Below are positions 5,208-12,727 of a stretch of DNA of 12,834 nt, one piece after another (the stretch's first letter is position 1; each line of letters begins with the position of its first letter). Made by a program: the position numbers and the translations under genes. This DNA comes from Planctomycetota bacterium (GTDB lineage Bacteria > Planctomycetota > Phycisphaerae > WQYP01), in contig JAJZCT010000031.1 of NCBI GenBank assembly GCA_021828925.1, positions 1-12,834 on the forward strand. The letters run 5' to 3'. The notes beneath the pieces are model-generated. The model did no database searches. It had not been told where the DNA came from and worked only from the letters and a program-made list of their open reading frames with translations.

Positions 5208-6014
5208 ATGCGCATCCGCATAGGCTACGACATTCATTTTTCCGTTCCGGCTCCCACGCCCATGCTGCTTCTGCTGCATACGCATCCGGGCCGTTATCAC
5301 CTCCTGACACCGGAGCAATTGGCGATTCTTCCCGAGGTGCCGGTGCAGATGTTTGCCGATTCATTTGGCAATGCGTGTTCCCGGCTGGTGGCACCGGCGG
5401 GATTACTGACACTATTTAACAATGCCGTCATCGAAGTCGATGGAATGCCGGATCTTGTAGACCTCCATGCGCAACAACTTCAGATTCAGGACTTACCAAC
5501 GCACACGCTGCCATTTTTGTTGGCCTCACGCTATTGTGAAGTGGACCGGTTGACGGAATTTGCATGGCGGCAATTTGGTTCGGGCGTCACTGGGTACCAG
5601 CGGGTCCAGGCGGTATGCAGTTATGTACATGACCATGTCCAATTCGGTTATCCATTCGCCCACAGTTTTAAATCCGCGTTTGATGTGTTTAATCAGCGGA
5701 AGGGAGTTTGCCGGGATTTTGCGCATCTGGCGATCACGCTGTGCCGCTGTCTGGGCATTCCCGCACGCTATGTCACCGGGTATTTGGGCGATATCGGAGT
5801 GCCACTGAACCCGGATCCCATGGATTTTTCTGCATGGTTTGAAGTGTTCCTGTCCAATATGTGGTACACGTTTGACGCCCGGCACAATCATCCGCGTATC
5901 GGTCGCATTGTCATGGCCCACGGGCGCGACGCCGCCGACACGGCATTAACCACCTCCTTCGGTCCCACGACGCTCCAGCAGTTCAAGGTATGGACAACTG
6001 AAATAGCCGCATAA
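5208..6014 (+). CDS. Transglutaminase-like (papain-fold) family protein
   Basis: 268 residues with an N-terminal beta domain (residues 1-95, typical of the bacterial transglutaminase N-terminal region) and a transglutaminase core. The catalytic Cys lies in NQRKGVCRDFAHLAITLCRC (C168), followed by GIPARYVTGY. The second motif reads DFSAWFEVFL and the third WYTFDARHNHPRIGRI (D223). The His of the usual H-A-W is Ser (S208); I believe many members of this subfamily share that, so H226 or another residue may serve. The family acts as cysteine protease, amidase or transglutaminase; substrate unknown. No signal peptide is evident, so it is probably cytoplasmic. The ATG at 5208 has GGAG eight bases before it; an upstream in-frame start at 5130 would translate the structured leader and is less likely. 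It stands alone on the plus strand. Confidence 0.85.
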   Translation: MRIRIGYDIHFSVPAPTPMLLLLHTHPGRYHLLTPEQLAILPEVPVQMFADSFGNACSRLVAPAGLLTLFNNAVIEVDGMPDLVDLHAQQLQIQDLPTHTLPFLLASRYCEVDRLTEFAWRQFGSGVTGYQRVQAVCSYVHDHVQFGYPFAHSFKSAFDVFNQRKGVCRDFAHLAITLCRCLGIPARYVTGYLGDIGVPLNPDPMDFSAWFEVFLSNMWYTFDARHNHPRIGRIVMAHGRDAADTALTTSFGPTTLQQFKVWTTEIAA

Positions 6015-6135
6015 TTGTCCGGAGCATATTACTGTCGGTTGATATATACAGGCCCCCCACTGCCGGCGTCATAAGCCAATTTAATTGCCGCGCTATTTTA
6101 ACGGGTGCCGACGAATAATTGCCTGCCACCGGTTG

Positions 6136-6492
6136 TCAGACCAAATGAAGTTCGGCGATTGCTCCACGGGGCGCGTGATGCCCACGATTCTCAAACTGAT
6201 CAATACGAACCGCCCCCCTGGGAAATCGAGCGATCACATCCAGCTCCCCGCCCAGGGCAGCGACAATCTTTCGCAACGTCGATATTTGCATGTCGGACTG
6301 ATTCTCGAGTTTCGAGAGGCTTGGCTGTCTGATGCCCAGAACCTCCGCCACCTCGCGTTGGCTTTTGCCGGCAAGCTTCCGCACTTCACTAAGCAAAAGC
6401 TCGCCCAGCAATTCCTTCGTCCGCACCGCCGCGCGAGCCTGCGTTCGTTTGTTTGTAGTGCGCTTCACCAACTCGTCAAATGGTTTTGCCAT
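6136..6492 (-). CDS. HigA-like XRE-family antitoxin
   Basis: 118 residues. The HTH is SQREVAEVLGIRQPSLSKLE (residues about 44-63), preceded by a helical region (RTKELLGELLLSEVRKLAGK) and followed by STLRKIVAALGGELDVIARF, the typical end of HigA-type antitoxins paired with RelE/HigB toxins. It would bind its toxin and repress its own promoter. ATG at 6492-6490 with an AAGGGA ribosome site. The expected toxin gene should lie just upstream, but only a short stub is present there (6465-6566). The last 16 residues (RGHHAPRGAIAELHLV) go beyond the usual family end and may be non-native. It is probably an orphan antitoxin, perhaps acting on a toxin elsewhere. Confidence 0.85.
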   Translation of the reverse strand: MAKPFDELVKRTTNKRTQARAAVRTKELLGELLLSEVRKLAGKSQREVAEVLGIRQPSLSKLENQSDMQISTLRKIVAALGGELDVIARFPRGAVRIDQFENRGHHAPRGAIAELHLV

Positions 6493-6566
6493 ATCAAATT
6501 CCCTTTGCCTTTTTCCTTCCGGGAGAACCAGTCGTCAAAATGCGTAATCGTCGCTACCTTCCACAT
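6465..6566 (-). pseudogene. HigB/RelE-family toxin, truncated to its N-terminus
   Basis: ATG at 6566-6564 opens MWKVATITHFDDWFSRKEKG, which matches the start of RelE/HigB (DUF891-type) toxins: M-W-x-V, then F-D-x-W-F. Complete members have about 100 residues. Here the frame runs on through the antitoxin ribosome site and ends at a TGA (6465) after 33 codons, of which about 22 look toxin-derived. An internal deletion seems to have removed the catalytic core and joined the toxin start to the antitoxin start; promoter and antitoxin survive. The short product cannot be a toxin. It may still act as a translated leader coupled to the antitoxin. Confidence 0.7.
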
Positions 6567-6572
6567 GATGCT

Positions 6573-6606
6573 ATAATAGCCTATCAGCTATATTGCGTCA
6601 ATAGCT
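6573..6606 (-). promoter_or_regulatory. Consensus promoter and operator of the toxin-antitoxin locus
   Basis: Minus strand: -35 TTGACG (6601-6596), 17-base spacer, -10 TATTAT (6578-6573). The predicted start falls at or next to the toxin ATG (6566), so the transcript may be leaderless. An inverted repeat AGCTAT (6586-6591) / ATAGCT (6601-6606) covers the spacer and -35, and CTATAATAG (6571-6579) covers the -10. These are good candidates for antitoxin binding and autorepression. Confidence 0.65.
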
Positions 6607-6619
6607 ACAAGGCCGGGGT

Positions 6620-6650
6620 TTCCGATGAAGTAACATTCCGATGAAGTAAC
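6620..6650. repeat. 15-bp tandem direct repeat
   Basis: TTCCGATGAAGTAAC occurs at 6620-6634 and again at 6636-6650, identical and one base apart, between the toxin-antitoxin promoter and the ATPase gene. Such a repeat could be an activator or repressor site for the plus-strand operon, or a duplication scar. Confidence 0.8.
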
Positions 6651-6674
6651 GTGGAGTATACCTCGGCGATCGGT

Positions 6675-6680
6675 TATACT
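6675..6680 (+). promoter_or_regulatory. Possible -10 box for the ATPase/TOPRIM operon
   Basis: TATACT lies 31 bases before the ATPase ATG. The -35 region (about 6651-6657, GTGGAGT) is a poor match, so the promoter may need an activator. The 15-bp repeats at 6620-6650 end just upstream. Confidence 0.35.
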
Positions 6681-6711
6681 GCCATAGGAACAATAATGGA
6701 ATGGGCGTGCC

Positions 6712-7815
6712 ATGCTTAAATCAGTTTCCGTTGAAAATTACCGTGGGTTCAAAAAGTATACTCTTGGGGGGTTGTCCCGCATTAACTTGCTGGTTGGGAA
6801 GAATAATGGCGGGAAAACAGCGCTGCTGGAATGTGTTCACCTGCTGGCCGCCGGCGGAGATCCAAACGTACTTATTAGCGTCGCGTCACGGCGCGGCGAA
6901 ATAACTCCCAGCTCGCCTGACGAGAGCAGCTTTGTCGATATTTCACACTTCTTTCATGGCCATCTTGCCGGCGAGGGATCCCATTTTTCCGTTAAGTCGG
7001 ATAATAGCCTGCCGCCGGTAACGGTGCGGGTTGTGCCTTTATCACAGATCGAAGATGCTCCAGAACTATTTAAGACCAGCCGCACTCGGCGGCCCGCCTT
7101 CGCCATGAGCATCGAATGCGGAGGATCCCGATCACAGGGCATCGAGCCAATATTCTTATCAAGTGAAGGTGCCATTCAGGTTGGCCCGCGGCGTCCATTT
7201 CGCCGGAATCTTAAGGAAGAGCAATCCGTCTCGCCGCCCATTCAATTTATAACGCCGGATTCCCTTGAATTACGCCAACTGGCGGCTATTTGGAACCAGA
7301 TACTCCTGGAGTCGCGTGAATCTGAAGTGATTGAAGCCATGAGGATCCTTGATCCCCAAATTGCTTCCATCGTTTTTTTGACCGGCGAGCCGCAAAGTTT
7401 TCGGCCTTATGCCGGCCGCGCAGGCGTGGTTGTAAGCTTTAAAGGGGACAACCGACGTGTTCCCTTGGGAAGTTGCGGCGACGGCATGCGGCGGCTATTG
7501 GCCCTTTCGGCAGCGCTTATCCAGGCGAAACAGGGATTCCTGATAATTGACGAAATGGACACGGGATTCCATTATTCAATTATGGGCGACGTCTGGGCGT
7601 TGGTCGCGAGGACCGCGATAGAATTGGATATCCAGGTGTTCGCGACCACCCATAGCTTCGACTGCGTGCGTGGGTTGGCCGCCGTTTGCCGACAAGATCA
7701 AGACATTCGTGCGCGGGTCTCCCTCCACAAAATCGAGCGCGGGCTGGAAGCCAGCGTGCCATTTTCCGGCGAGGAACTGATAACCGCCGATGAACATCAG
7801 CTTGAGGTGCGCTGA
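6712..7815 (+). CDS. AAA15/OLD-type ABC-fold ATPase
   Basis: 367 residues. The N-terminus MLKSVSVENYRGFKKYTLGG leads into Walker A GKNNGGKT (29-36). Near the C-terminus come a signature-like LGSCGDGMRRL (252-262), Walker B GFLIIDEMDTG (D280-E281) and the switch His of ATTHS (H314). This order is that of the SMC/RecF/OLD type of ATPase (AAA_15/AAA_21), in which two heads close on ATP. No TOPRIM follows in this chain: the TOPRIM-like domain is the next gene, whose ATG overlaps this stop by one base (TGATG at 7813-7817), so they are probably translated together. By analogy with OLD and PARIS, the ATPase would sense a phage product or bind DNA and control the nuclease partner. The motifs look complete, so activity is expected. 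The biological role is inferred. Confidence 0.9.
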   Translation: MLKSVSVENYRGFKKYTLGGLSRINLLVGKNNGGKTALLECVHLLAAGGDPNVLISVASRRGEITPSSPDESSFVDISHFFHGHLAGEGSHFSVKSDNSLPPVTVRVVPLSQIEDAPELFKTSRTRRPAFAMSIECGGSRSQGIEPIFLSSEGAIQVGPRRPFRRNLKEEQSVSPPIQFITPDSLELRQLAAIWNQILLESRESEVIEAMRILDPQIASIVFLTGEPQSFRPYAGRAGVVVSFKGDNRRVPLGSCGDGMRRLLALSAALIQAKQGFLIIDEMDTGFHYSIMGDVWALVARTAIELDIQVFATTHSFDCVRGLAAVCRQDQDIRARVSLHKIERGLEASVPFSGEELITADEHQLEVR

Positions 7816-8459
7816 TGGGGGTATCGCTGGAGCGTCCGACCCTGCATGTCGAAGGGGAGGATGATAAACATACTATTATTCATCTTCTTTCGCGGCACGG
7901 GATTTCCTTTGATTCCAGTACGCGCGTTGTCGATATCAAAGTGGAAGGCTGTGACACTAAGGTGCTCAACGAAATGAAAGTGGCGGTCAAGGCCGCCTCG
8001 GGACGGTCGGTGGGTTTTGTCATCGACGCGGACCGAACCATCGCAGACCGGTGGCAACAGGTGTGCAGCGAATTAAAACCACTGGGCTTTTCACTGCCTG
8101 ATATTCCGCCGGAATCGGGCTACTTTCAAGACCTGCCTTCTCTTCGCGTTCGCGTTGGCGTCTGGCTTATGCCGGACAATAAACAGGATTTTGGGAAGCT
8201 CGAAAATTTATTGAGAGCCTTGGTGCCGAAAGATGATCCGCTACTTCCACATGCGGAGAAGTCGACTGATGTAGCCGCAGCCCTCGGCGCGTCGTTCACC
8301 GCGAATGACCGGATCAAAGCGGTGCTGCATGCGTGGCTGGCGTGGCAGCAAGAACCGGGGCTTCCTTACGGAACCGCCTTAAAAGCAACATTTTTCGAGG
8401 CCGACGTCGCGGTTACTCAAGAATTCGTAAAATGGTTCAAAGCGGTTTATCGGATATGA
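7815..8459 (+). CDS. DUF3226 TOPRIM-like protein, partner of the ATPase
   Basis: 214 residues. TLHVEGEDDKHTIIHLL gives the TOPRIM Glu (E13, with D16-D17 after it), FVIDADRTIADRW the D-x-D pair (D71, D73), and GVWLMPDNKQDFGKLENLL is the characteristic DUF3226 block (about 115-133). TOPRIM folds bind Mg2+ in topoisomerases, primases and OLD-type nucleases. Here it likely acts as the nuclease, or another metal-dependent effector, controlled by the ATPase encoded just before. It begins on the final base of the ATPase stop codon. A Rho-independent terminator follows immediately, so the pair forms a complete two-gene operon. The DUF3226 call is strong; the nuclease activity is inference. Confidence 0.85.
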   Translation: MGVSLERPTLHVEGEDDKHTIIHLLSRHGISFDSSTRVVDIKVEGCDTKVLNEMKVAVKAASGRSVGFVIDADRTIADRWQQVCSELKPLGFSLPDIPPESGYFQDLPSLRVRVGVWLMPDNKQDFGKLENLLRALVPKDDPLLPHAEKSTDVAAALGASFTANDRIKAVLHAWLAWQQEPGLPYGTALKATFFEADVAVTQEFVKWFKAVYRI

Positions 8460-8487
8460 ATAGTCACTGTGAACAGTGGCTATTTTT
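8460..8487 (+). terminator. Rho-independent terminator of the ATPase/TOPRIM operon
   Basis: ATAGTCACTG (8460-8469), loop TGAA, CAGTGGCTAT (8474-8483): a 10-bp stem with one G-T pair, then a T-run to 8487. It starts at the base after the TOPRIM gene stop. The 3' arm includes the stop codon of the convergent DUF4340 gene (8482-8480). On the minus strand no T-run follows, so it serves the plus strand mainly. Confidence 0.8.
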
Positions 8488-10441
8488 GTTCTTTCAGCAG
8501 GTTCTGCACCGCGGACACCAGACTGGACTTTGGCTGGAATATCCATGCGGGATTCTTTTGTGCGTGCCCGGCTTGCACAAGTTCTGCGCGCCATTGGGTT
8601 TTTACGGCGGGATGGCTGGTTGCGGCAGATGTTTTGGCGATGGCGGCTTTCGCGGGGATATTGATGTTCCAGAGTGTCAGGACATCATGCTGGGTGATGA
8701 CTTGCGCCGTGGTCGGTGTCGCCGGCTTTTTAGCTGCGGGTGCAGCAGGCGGCATAGCTTTACTGGAATCCGGCAGCGTTACATCCATGGTAATGGGGGG
8801 AACGGATGACACCATCCGGGAGTTGATAAACCAGTTTTTAGCCTGCAACGGCTTCCAGGCCGCCAGGAGATTATTTACCGCTGAAGCGACTGCGGGCGTT
8901 TTGGTTCCCAGCATCCACTTACCGTGGAGGTTTCGCAGGGCAACGGTACGGCCCGCCTGGCGCAGCGTGATACGCTGAATTTTAACGCCGGTAAGATCGG
9001 CGACGGTTTTGCTGCGTAAAGCTGTGAGTTTCGGCAGTAACTCGCTGGCGGCGACGGAACTGATCAGATAAACGCTGGGCCATTGCGCAAGTTTTACCGG
9101 CACCAAGCCGGATTTTTGCGGCGTGCCAAAAGCGATGTCAATGGGGTGAATATGCCCGGCCCGTGTGACGGTCAAACGCGCTACCGGATTGCTTAAGCCC
9201 AAGGCAGCCAAATTCTGCGGCGTATCGAGAAAACGTTTGACCAGCACCGTATGCAGATCGGCGAGGAGCTTGCTGACGGCTGCAGTATCGGCATTTTCGC
9301 GCTGCGTTGGTGACGTGGTTAACACCCATTTTCCATTGACTTTACTAAGTGTAAGTGCGGCGGGAGTATTGCCGGTAACGCCGGCGCGACGGGCAAAGGT
9401 AATCTTTGAGGCTTGCGCGGCGACATCCGCTGCCACAAGATGATGGTCACGCAGTTTATCAAAACTTTGATTCATCTGCGTAAATGACGTATTACGCACC
9501 ACGCACACCCCGGGGTTGTAACTGCTTTGGGCGTAAAAGAATTTACCGGTCAGATCGGTTTTTATACCAAAGTTGATCACCAACGGAGCTGGAGCGGGAA
9601 GCGCTTGGGGCTTGGCAGTCGGTTTTTTGGCACCGGCAGTGGGCAGAGGATGCGGGGGCTTAAAAGCCACGGTAAGGGTGAGCGGGCCGTTTTTAAATCC
9701 CGCCCGGCTCGCGGGAACACCTGAAAATCGGTGTGCGGTAAGCAATTGCAAATTGCTGATCCAACGGGTAACCGCGGAAGTGGCGGCCGGAGCCAGCAGT
9801 GGCTTGGTCAGCAGCCATCCTTTGCCGTGCGGAACTATCTGGATGGTCCGGCCGGCGGAGTTCAAGGTGATTTCGGCGATATTCCGCGTGTGGAAGGACG
9901 TCAGGGAGCGGTTACGGAATTTACGCACCGGACGATTCAGCCGGGAAAGCCAGTCCGCTTTTACCACATCAATATAGGGATCATGCGCTCCAGAGACATG
10001 TACATACAAGCGCCCGGTGGCATTTTGTGAACCAATTTTTAAAGTAAATGTTTTCCCAGCCTGATTCACAACCGTGAGAACCGCTTTGGGCTTTTCCAGG
10101 CCGGCCTGAGCCAGGCTATGTGATCCGCTGGAAGATATGCTGTTACGATACTGCCACTTCAAATCCGCCAGAGTGCCGGCAAGATCACCAATGGCGTAAT
10201 CCCGTCCGCGAGCCTTGATCGGGCTGACAATTAACCAATGCGTACCCACATGCTTAAACGCCAGTTCCGGACCGGATGCCGGCTTGTACGAAAAGCGTTG
10301 CAGCGATGTCGGATGCGGCGAAAAGACGTATTGATTTTTGGTCGGGTGTGCCGGCGGTTTGCCCTGGCGGCTCACATACGCCACGATCCCCACAAGAATG
10401 ATGAGAATTAAAAGTACGGCTATGGTTAATCGCGAATTCAT
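8480..10441 (-). CDS. DUF4340 domain protein (ABC export operon)
   Basis: 653 residues. One membrane helix at the N-terminus (about 4-24, IAVLLILIILVGIVAYV) and the rest outside the cytoplasm. It carries repeated beta-rich DUF4340 units: LQRFSYKPASGPELAFKHVG then THWLIVSP; a unit near 190-215; ITFARRAG then KWVLTTSPTQ; and ITLRQAGRTVALRNLHGKW. Each pairs a short strand with a W-x-L/I-x-x-P-like turn. Ala-Pro-rich linkers separate them (about 260-285 and near 575-595). Genes of this type follow GldG-like genes in ABC operons of Planctomycetota and Bacteroidota; the substrate is unknown. The ATG at 10441 has AAGGA eight bases upstream, and the gene follows the GldG-like gene by 65 bases. Confidence 0.85.
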   Translation of the reverse strand: MNSRLTIAVLLILIILVGIVAYVSRQGKPPAHPTKNQYVFSPHPTSLQRFSYKPASGPELAFKHVGTHWLIVSPIKARGRDYAIGDLAGTLADLKWQYRNSISSSGSHSLAQAGLEKPKAVLTVVNQAGKTFTLKIGSQNATGRLYVHVSGAHDPYIDVVKADWLSRLNRPVRKFRNRSLTSFHTRNIAEITLNSAGRTIQIVPHGKGWLLTKPLLAPAATSAVTRWISNLQLLTAHRFSGVPASRAGFKNGPLTLTVAFKPPHPLPTAGAKKPTAKPQALPAPAPLVINFGIKTDLTGKFFYAQSSYNPGVCVVRNTSFTQMNQSFDKLRDHHLVAADVAAQASKITFARRAGVTGNTPAALTLSKVNGKWVLTTSPTQRENADTAAVSKLLADLHTVLVKRFLDTPQNLAALGLSNPVARLTVTRAGHIHPIDIAFGTPQKSGLVPVKLAQWPSVYLISSVAASELLPKLTALRSKTVADLTGVKIQRITLRQAGRTVALRNLHGKWMLGTKTPAVASAVNNLLAAWKPLQAKNWFINSRMVSSVPPITMDVTLPDSSKAMPPAAPAAKKPATPTTAQVITQHDVLTLWNINIPAKAAIAKTSAATSHPAVKTQWRAELVQAGHAQKNPAWIFQPKSSLVSAVQNLLKEQK

Positions 10442-10506
10442 CGTAAGCGTCCTTCTTGGATATTTATTGGTAACTGCATATCTAAAATGCCGACCGCGGT
10501 TCGGGC

Positions 10507-12645
10507 TTATATTCGTCGCCGCGCCACAAACACCATCAACCCAACGGCAATTGCCAGAATCGCCGGCATGGCAAAACTGCTCAATCGGACAAACGCCTCT
10601 TCCGTGCCGCTCATACGTTTAATACGCAGCGCGACGGTCGCCCGCGGACTGGCGGCAATCAGGTGTGATTGGTGGGCCAGCCAGTAGATACTATTCATAA
10701 ACAATTCCGCGTTACCGGGAAAATTGGAAATCATGGTCAGTGCGCCATTGGAAATGGCGGGCGTTGAGGCATTGATTAATCCGTCGGTAATAAACATCAC
10801 GTTACCGATGGCCACCACGCGGTTCGTGGCGTTATCAGCCATGACACCTAACGGTACAGGCGCTTTGAGATCCGTTGAAGGATTAAATGCGGCGTTGGGC
10901 GCGGCGGGTTGGGTTTGGCCGAAAACGTTGGCGCTGGCGGAGGTTTGGAGAAATATTTTTGCCGTGACGCCTTTGGGCTGCGGTGCCATAGCACCGACAT
11001 ACGTCGGGGAAAGAATAAATGAGCCATTCTGGCCTTGCGTACCGGCCAGCATGGCCGCCAGTGACTCAATGGGTTTGGTGATGATGGTATCAGGATAGTT
11101 CGCGATCTGAATTTGCGGCGCATCCAGATGATGTCCGCCCTGCACCGCCACGCGCTGCACAACTTGGTACGTGCTGCGCAGGCGAATGCCATACTGGGCC
11201 AGAATGCTCTTATAGGGTATCTGTCCTTGGGTCATCATCATGAGCTGCGGCGGCATGGCACTAAGCAGAAACAGGGCATTACCGCCTTGTGCTAATTGCT
11301 GGCTGATTTTCTGCTCCATCATCGTATACATCATGCCACCCATCTGGGCCATTTGACCCGATGGCGGCAAATCCAGCACAACCCAGATAACGCCTTTGCC
11401 GATGGCCGGTGGATTTTCACCGGCGGTGGGCGCTTGCGGATTGCCGCCCGGTCCGGGGGACCATTGATACACTTTGAAATTGTTTTGCCGCAGCATTTTT
11501 GCGGCAGCGGTAAATGGCCCGCCGGCGGAAATAAGATTCATGGAATTAACGCTGACAAACACAACTTTGGTGCGGTGTTTTTCTGTCATGGCCAAAAGTG
11601 CCGAGTTTACCGCCTGTTCACCCTGAAACGTATATTGCAACCGACCCTGGCCGGGATTTCCCTGCGGGAGAAACAATTGATTGCGCCGCAGTACTTTGAC
11701 AGTTTTCGGACCGATGACGATCAACGAATCGGCGTGCAATTCGCTAAGCACATTGCCGGCTTTCACCGGCTTAAGGGCGGCTAAAAGCGTGGTGTAGGAC
11801 TTTAATTTTGCGGCTTGCTGTTGAAATTCGGCGGCGTGTTTTTTCAGCAGCGTTTGAACCACTGGGCTGAAGGCGGCAATGACATTTTTCTTGCTTAATG
11901 CCTCAAACTGCTGCTGAATATTTTCCAGATTGGAAGCCAGAGAAGTTGTCAGCGTGGGCCAATCAGGCAGCGGATTTTTGCGGGCCGCAGTGATTTTCCG
12001 CTGCAAACGGGCGATGATCCGCGGTACGCCTGCACTGTGGCTGAAGCTCATTTGTAATGTCGCGAAATTCTGGGATTGATCATTGGTTACAGCGACCGCA
12101 GGGTTGCTTTCCAAGGCATCGACTTGCTTCGCTTGTGCCGCTGAGAATTTAATAAGATCCGCCGCCAGCGGCTGGAACTGATCCACAGCTTTACGATAGG
12201 CGGCGAACTGCCCGCCGAAGCGTTTGTGAATTTTACGCTTCAGCGCATTGAGTGTGGCGGGTTTATATTGCACTACCTGGGAGGAGGCGTTGGTGTATTC
12301 GCGGATGAGCCGCTGAATTTTTAACCCCTGGGTTCGTTCTCCGGGGTCGGCATCGAGTGATGTCGGAAATTCATTGACCAGATAAAACTTTTTGCCGGTA
12401 TTATCAACCAGCTTCAGCAGATCAAGCGTTTTCGGCGACAGGGAATAAATGCCGCCGGTGGTGCAATCTTTAGAATAATTAAAACGCACCGACAGCCAAT
12501 CTACAAATACCACCACGAGCACCGCGGCGATGACCAATACCGCGGTGTTGGAACCATAAATAGAACGGCGTTTCCCGGCGTTCCAGACTGGTTTTCCCGT
12601 CGTGGAAGCCGCCGTCGTTTTATCATTATTTTCTGCTTCAGCCAT
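10507..12645 (-). CDS. GldG-like ABC transporter auxiliary protein
   Basis: 712 residues. A polar N-terminus is followed by a membrane helix (about 34-53, AVLVIAAVLVVVFVDWLSVR), then DCTTGGIYSLSPKTLDLLKL, the signature start of the Gldg/ABC_transp_aux periplasmic family. The middle has a helical, probably coiled-coil, insertion (about 120-290) and then the second half of the domain (ADSLIVIGPKTVKVLRRNQL; YTFQGEQAVNSALLAM; KVVFVSVNS). A second membrane helix ends the protein (MPAILAIAVGLMVFVARRRI). The family acts with an ABC-2 permease and ATPase; in Bacteroidota GldF/GldG serve gliding, but in non-gliders the job is unknown. The upstream permease end (12728-12834) is on the same strand and supports the operon. 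The name gldG should not be transferred without testing. Confidence 0.88.
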   Translation of the reverse strand: MAEAENNDKTTAASTTGKPVWNAGKRRSIYGSNTAVLVIAAVLVVVFVDWLSVRFNYSKDCTTGGIYSLSPKTLDLLKLVDNTGKKFYLVNEFPTSLDADPGERTQGLKIQRLIREYTNASSQVVQYKPATLNALKRKIHKRFGGQFAAYRKAVDQFQPLAADLIKFSAAQAKQVDALESNPAVAVTNDQSQNFATLQMSFSHSAGVPRIIARLQRKITAARKNPLPDWPTLTTSLASNLENIQQQFEALSKKNVIAAFSPVVQTLLKKHAAEFQQQAAKLKSYTTLLAALKPVKAGNVLSELHADSLIVIGPKTVKVLRRNQLFLPQGNPGQGRLQYTFQGEQAVNSALLAMTEKHRTKVVFVSVNSMNLISAGGPFTAAAKMLRQNNFKVYQWSPGPGGNPQAPTAGENPPAIGKGVIWVVLDLPPSGQMAQMGGMMYTMMEQKISQQLAQGGNALFLLSAMPPQLMMMTQGQIPYKSILAQYGIRLRSTYQVVQRVAVQGGHHLDAPQIQIANYPDTIITKPIESLAAMLAGTQGQNGSFILSPTYVGAMAPQPKGVTAKIFLQTSASANVFGQTQPAAPNAAFNPSTDLKAPVPLGVMADNATNRVVAIGNVMFITDGLINASTPAISNGALTMISNFPGNAELFMNSIYWLAHQSHLIAASPRATVALRIKRMSGTEEAFVRLSSFAMPAILAIAVGLMVFVARRRI

Positions 12646-12693
12646 AGTAAATTAAATCTCCGATCACGCCAATTCCCCCTTCACCTGACAACT

Positions 12694-12720
12694 CATTACT
12701 CATTATTCATTATTCATTGG
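12694..12720. repeat. 7-bp tandem repeat between permease and GldG-like gene
   Basis: CATTACT, CATTATT, CATTATT and CATTGG follow one another (12694-12720). This AT-rich run of nearly four heptamers lies in the 82-base gap between the permease stop and the GldG-like start. It could change length by slippage and alter the spacing or folding of the intercistronic RNA. No promoter is evident in it. Confidence 0.7.
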
Positions 12721-12727
12721 CTAGCCC

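Noticed and set aside
8333..11784. Several plus-strand ORFs of 90-170 codons in the ABC operon
   Set aside because: They lie inside the DUF4340 and GldG-like genes on the other strand, and show no motifs or ribosome sites.
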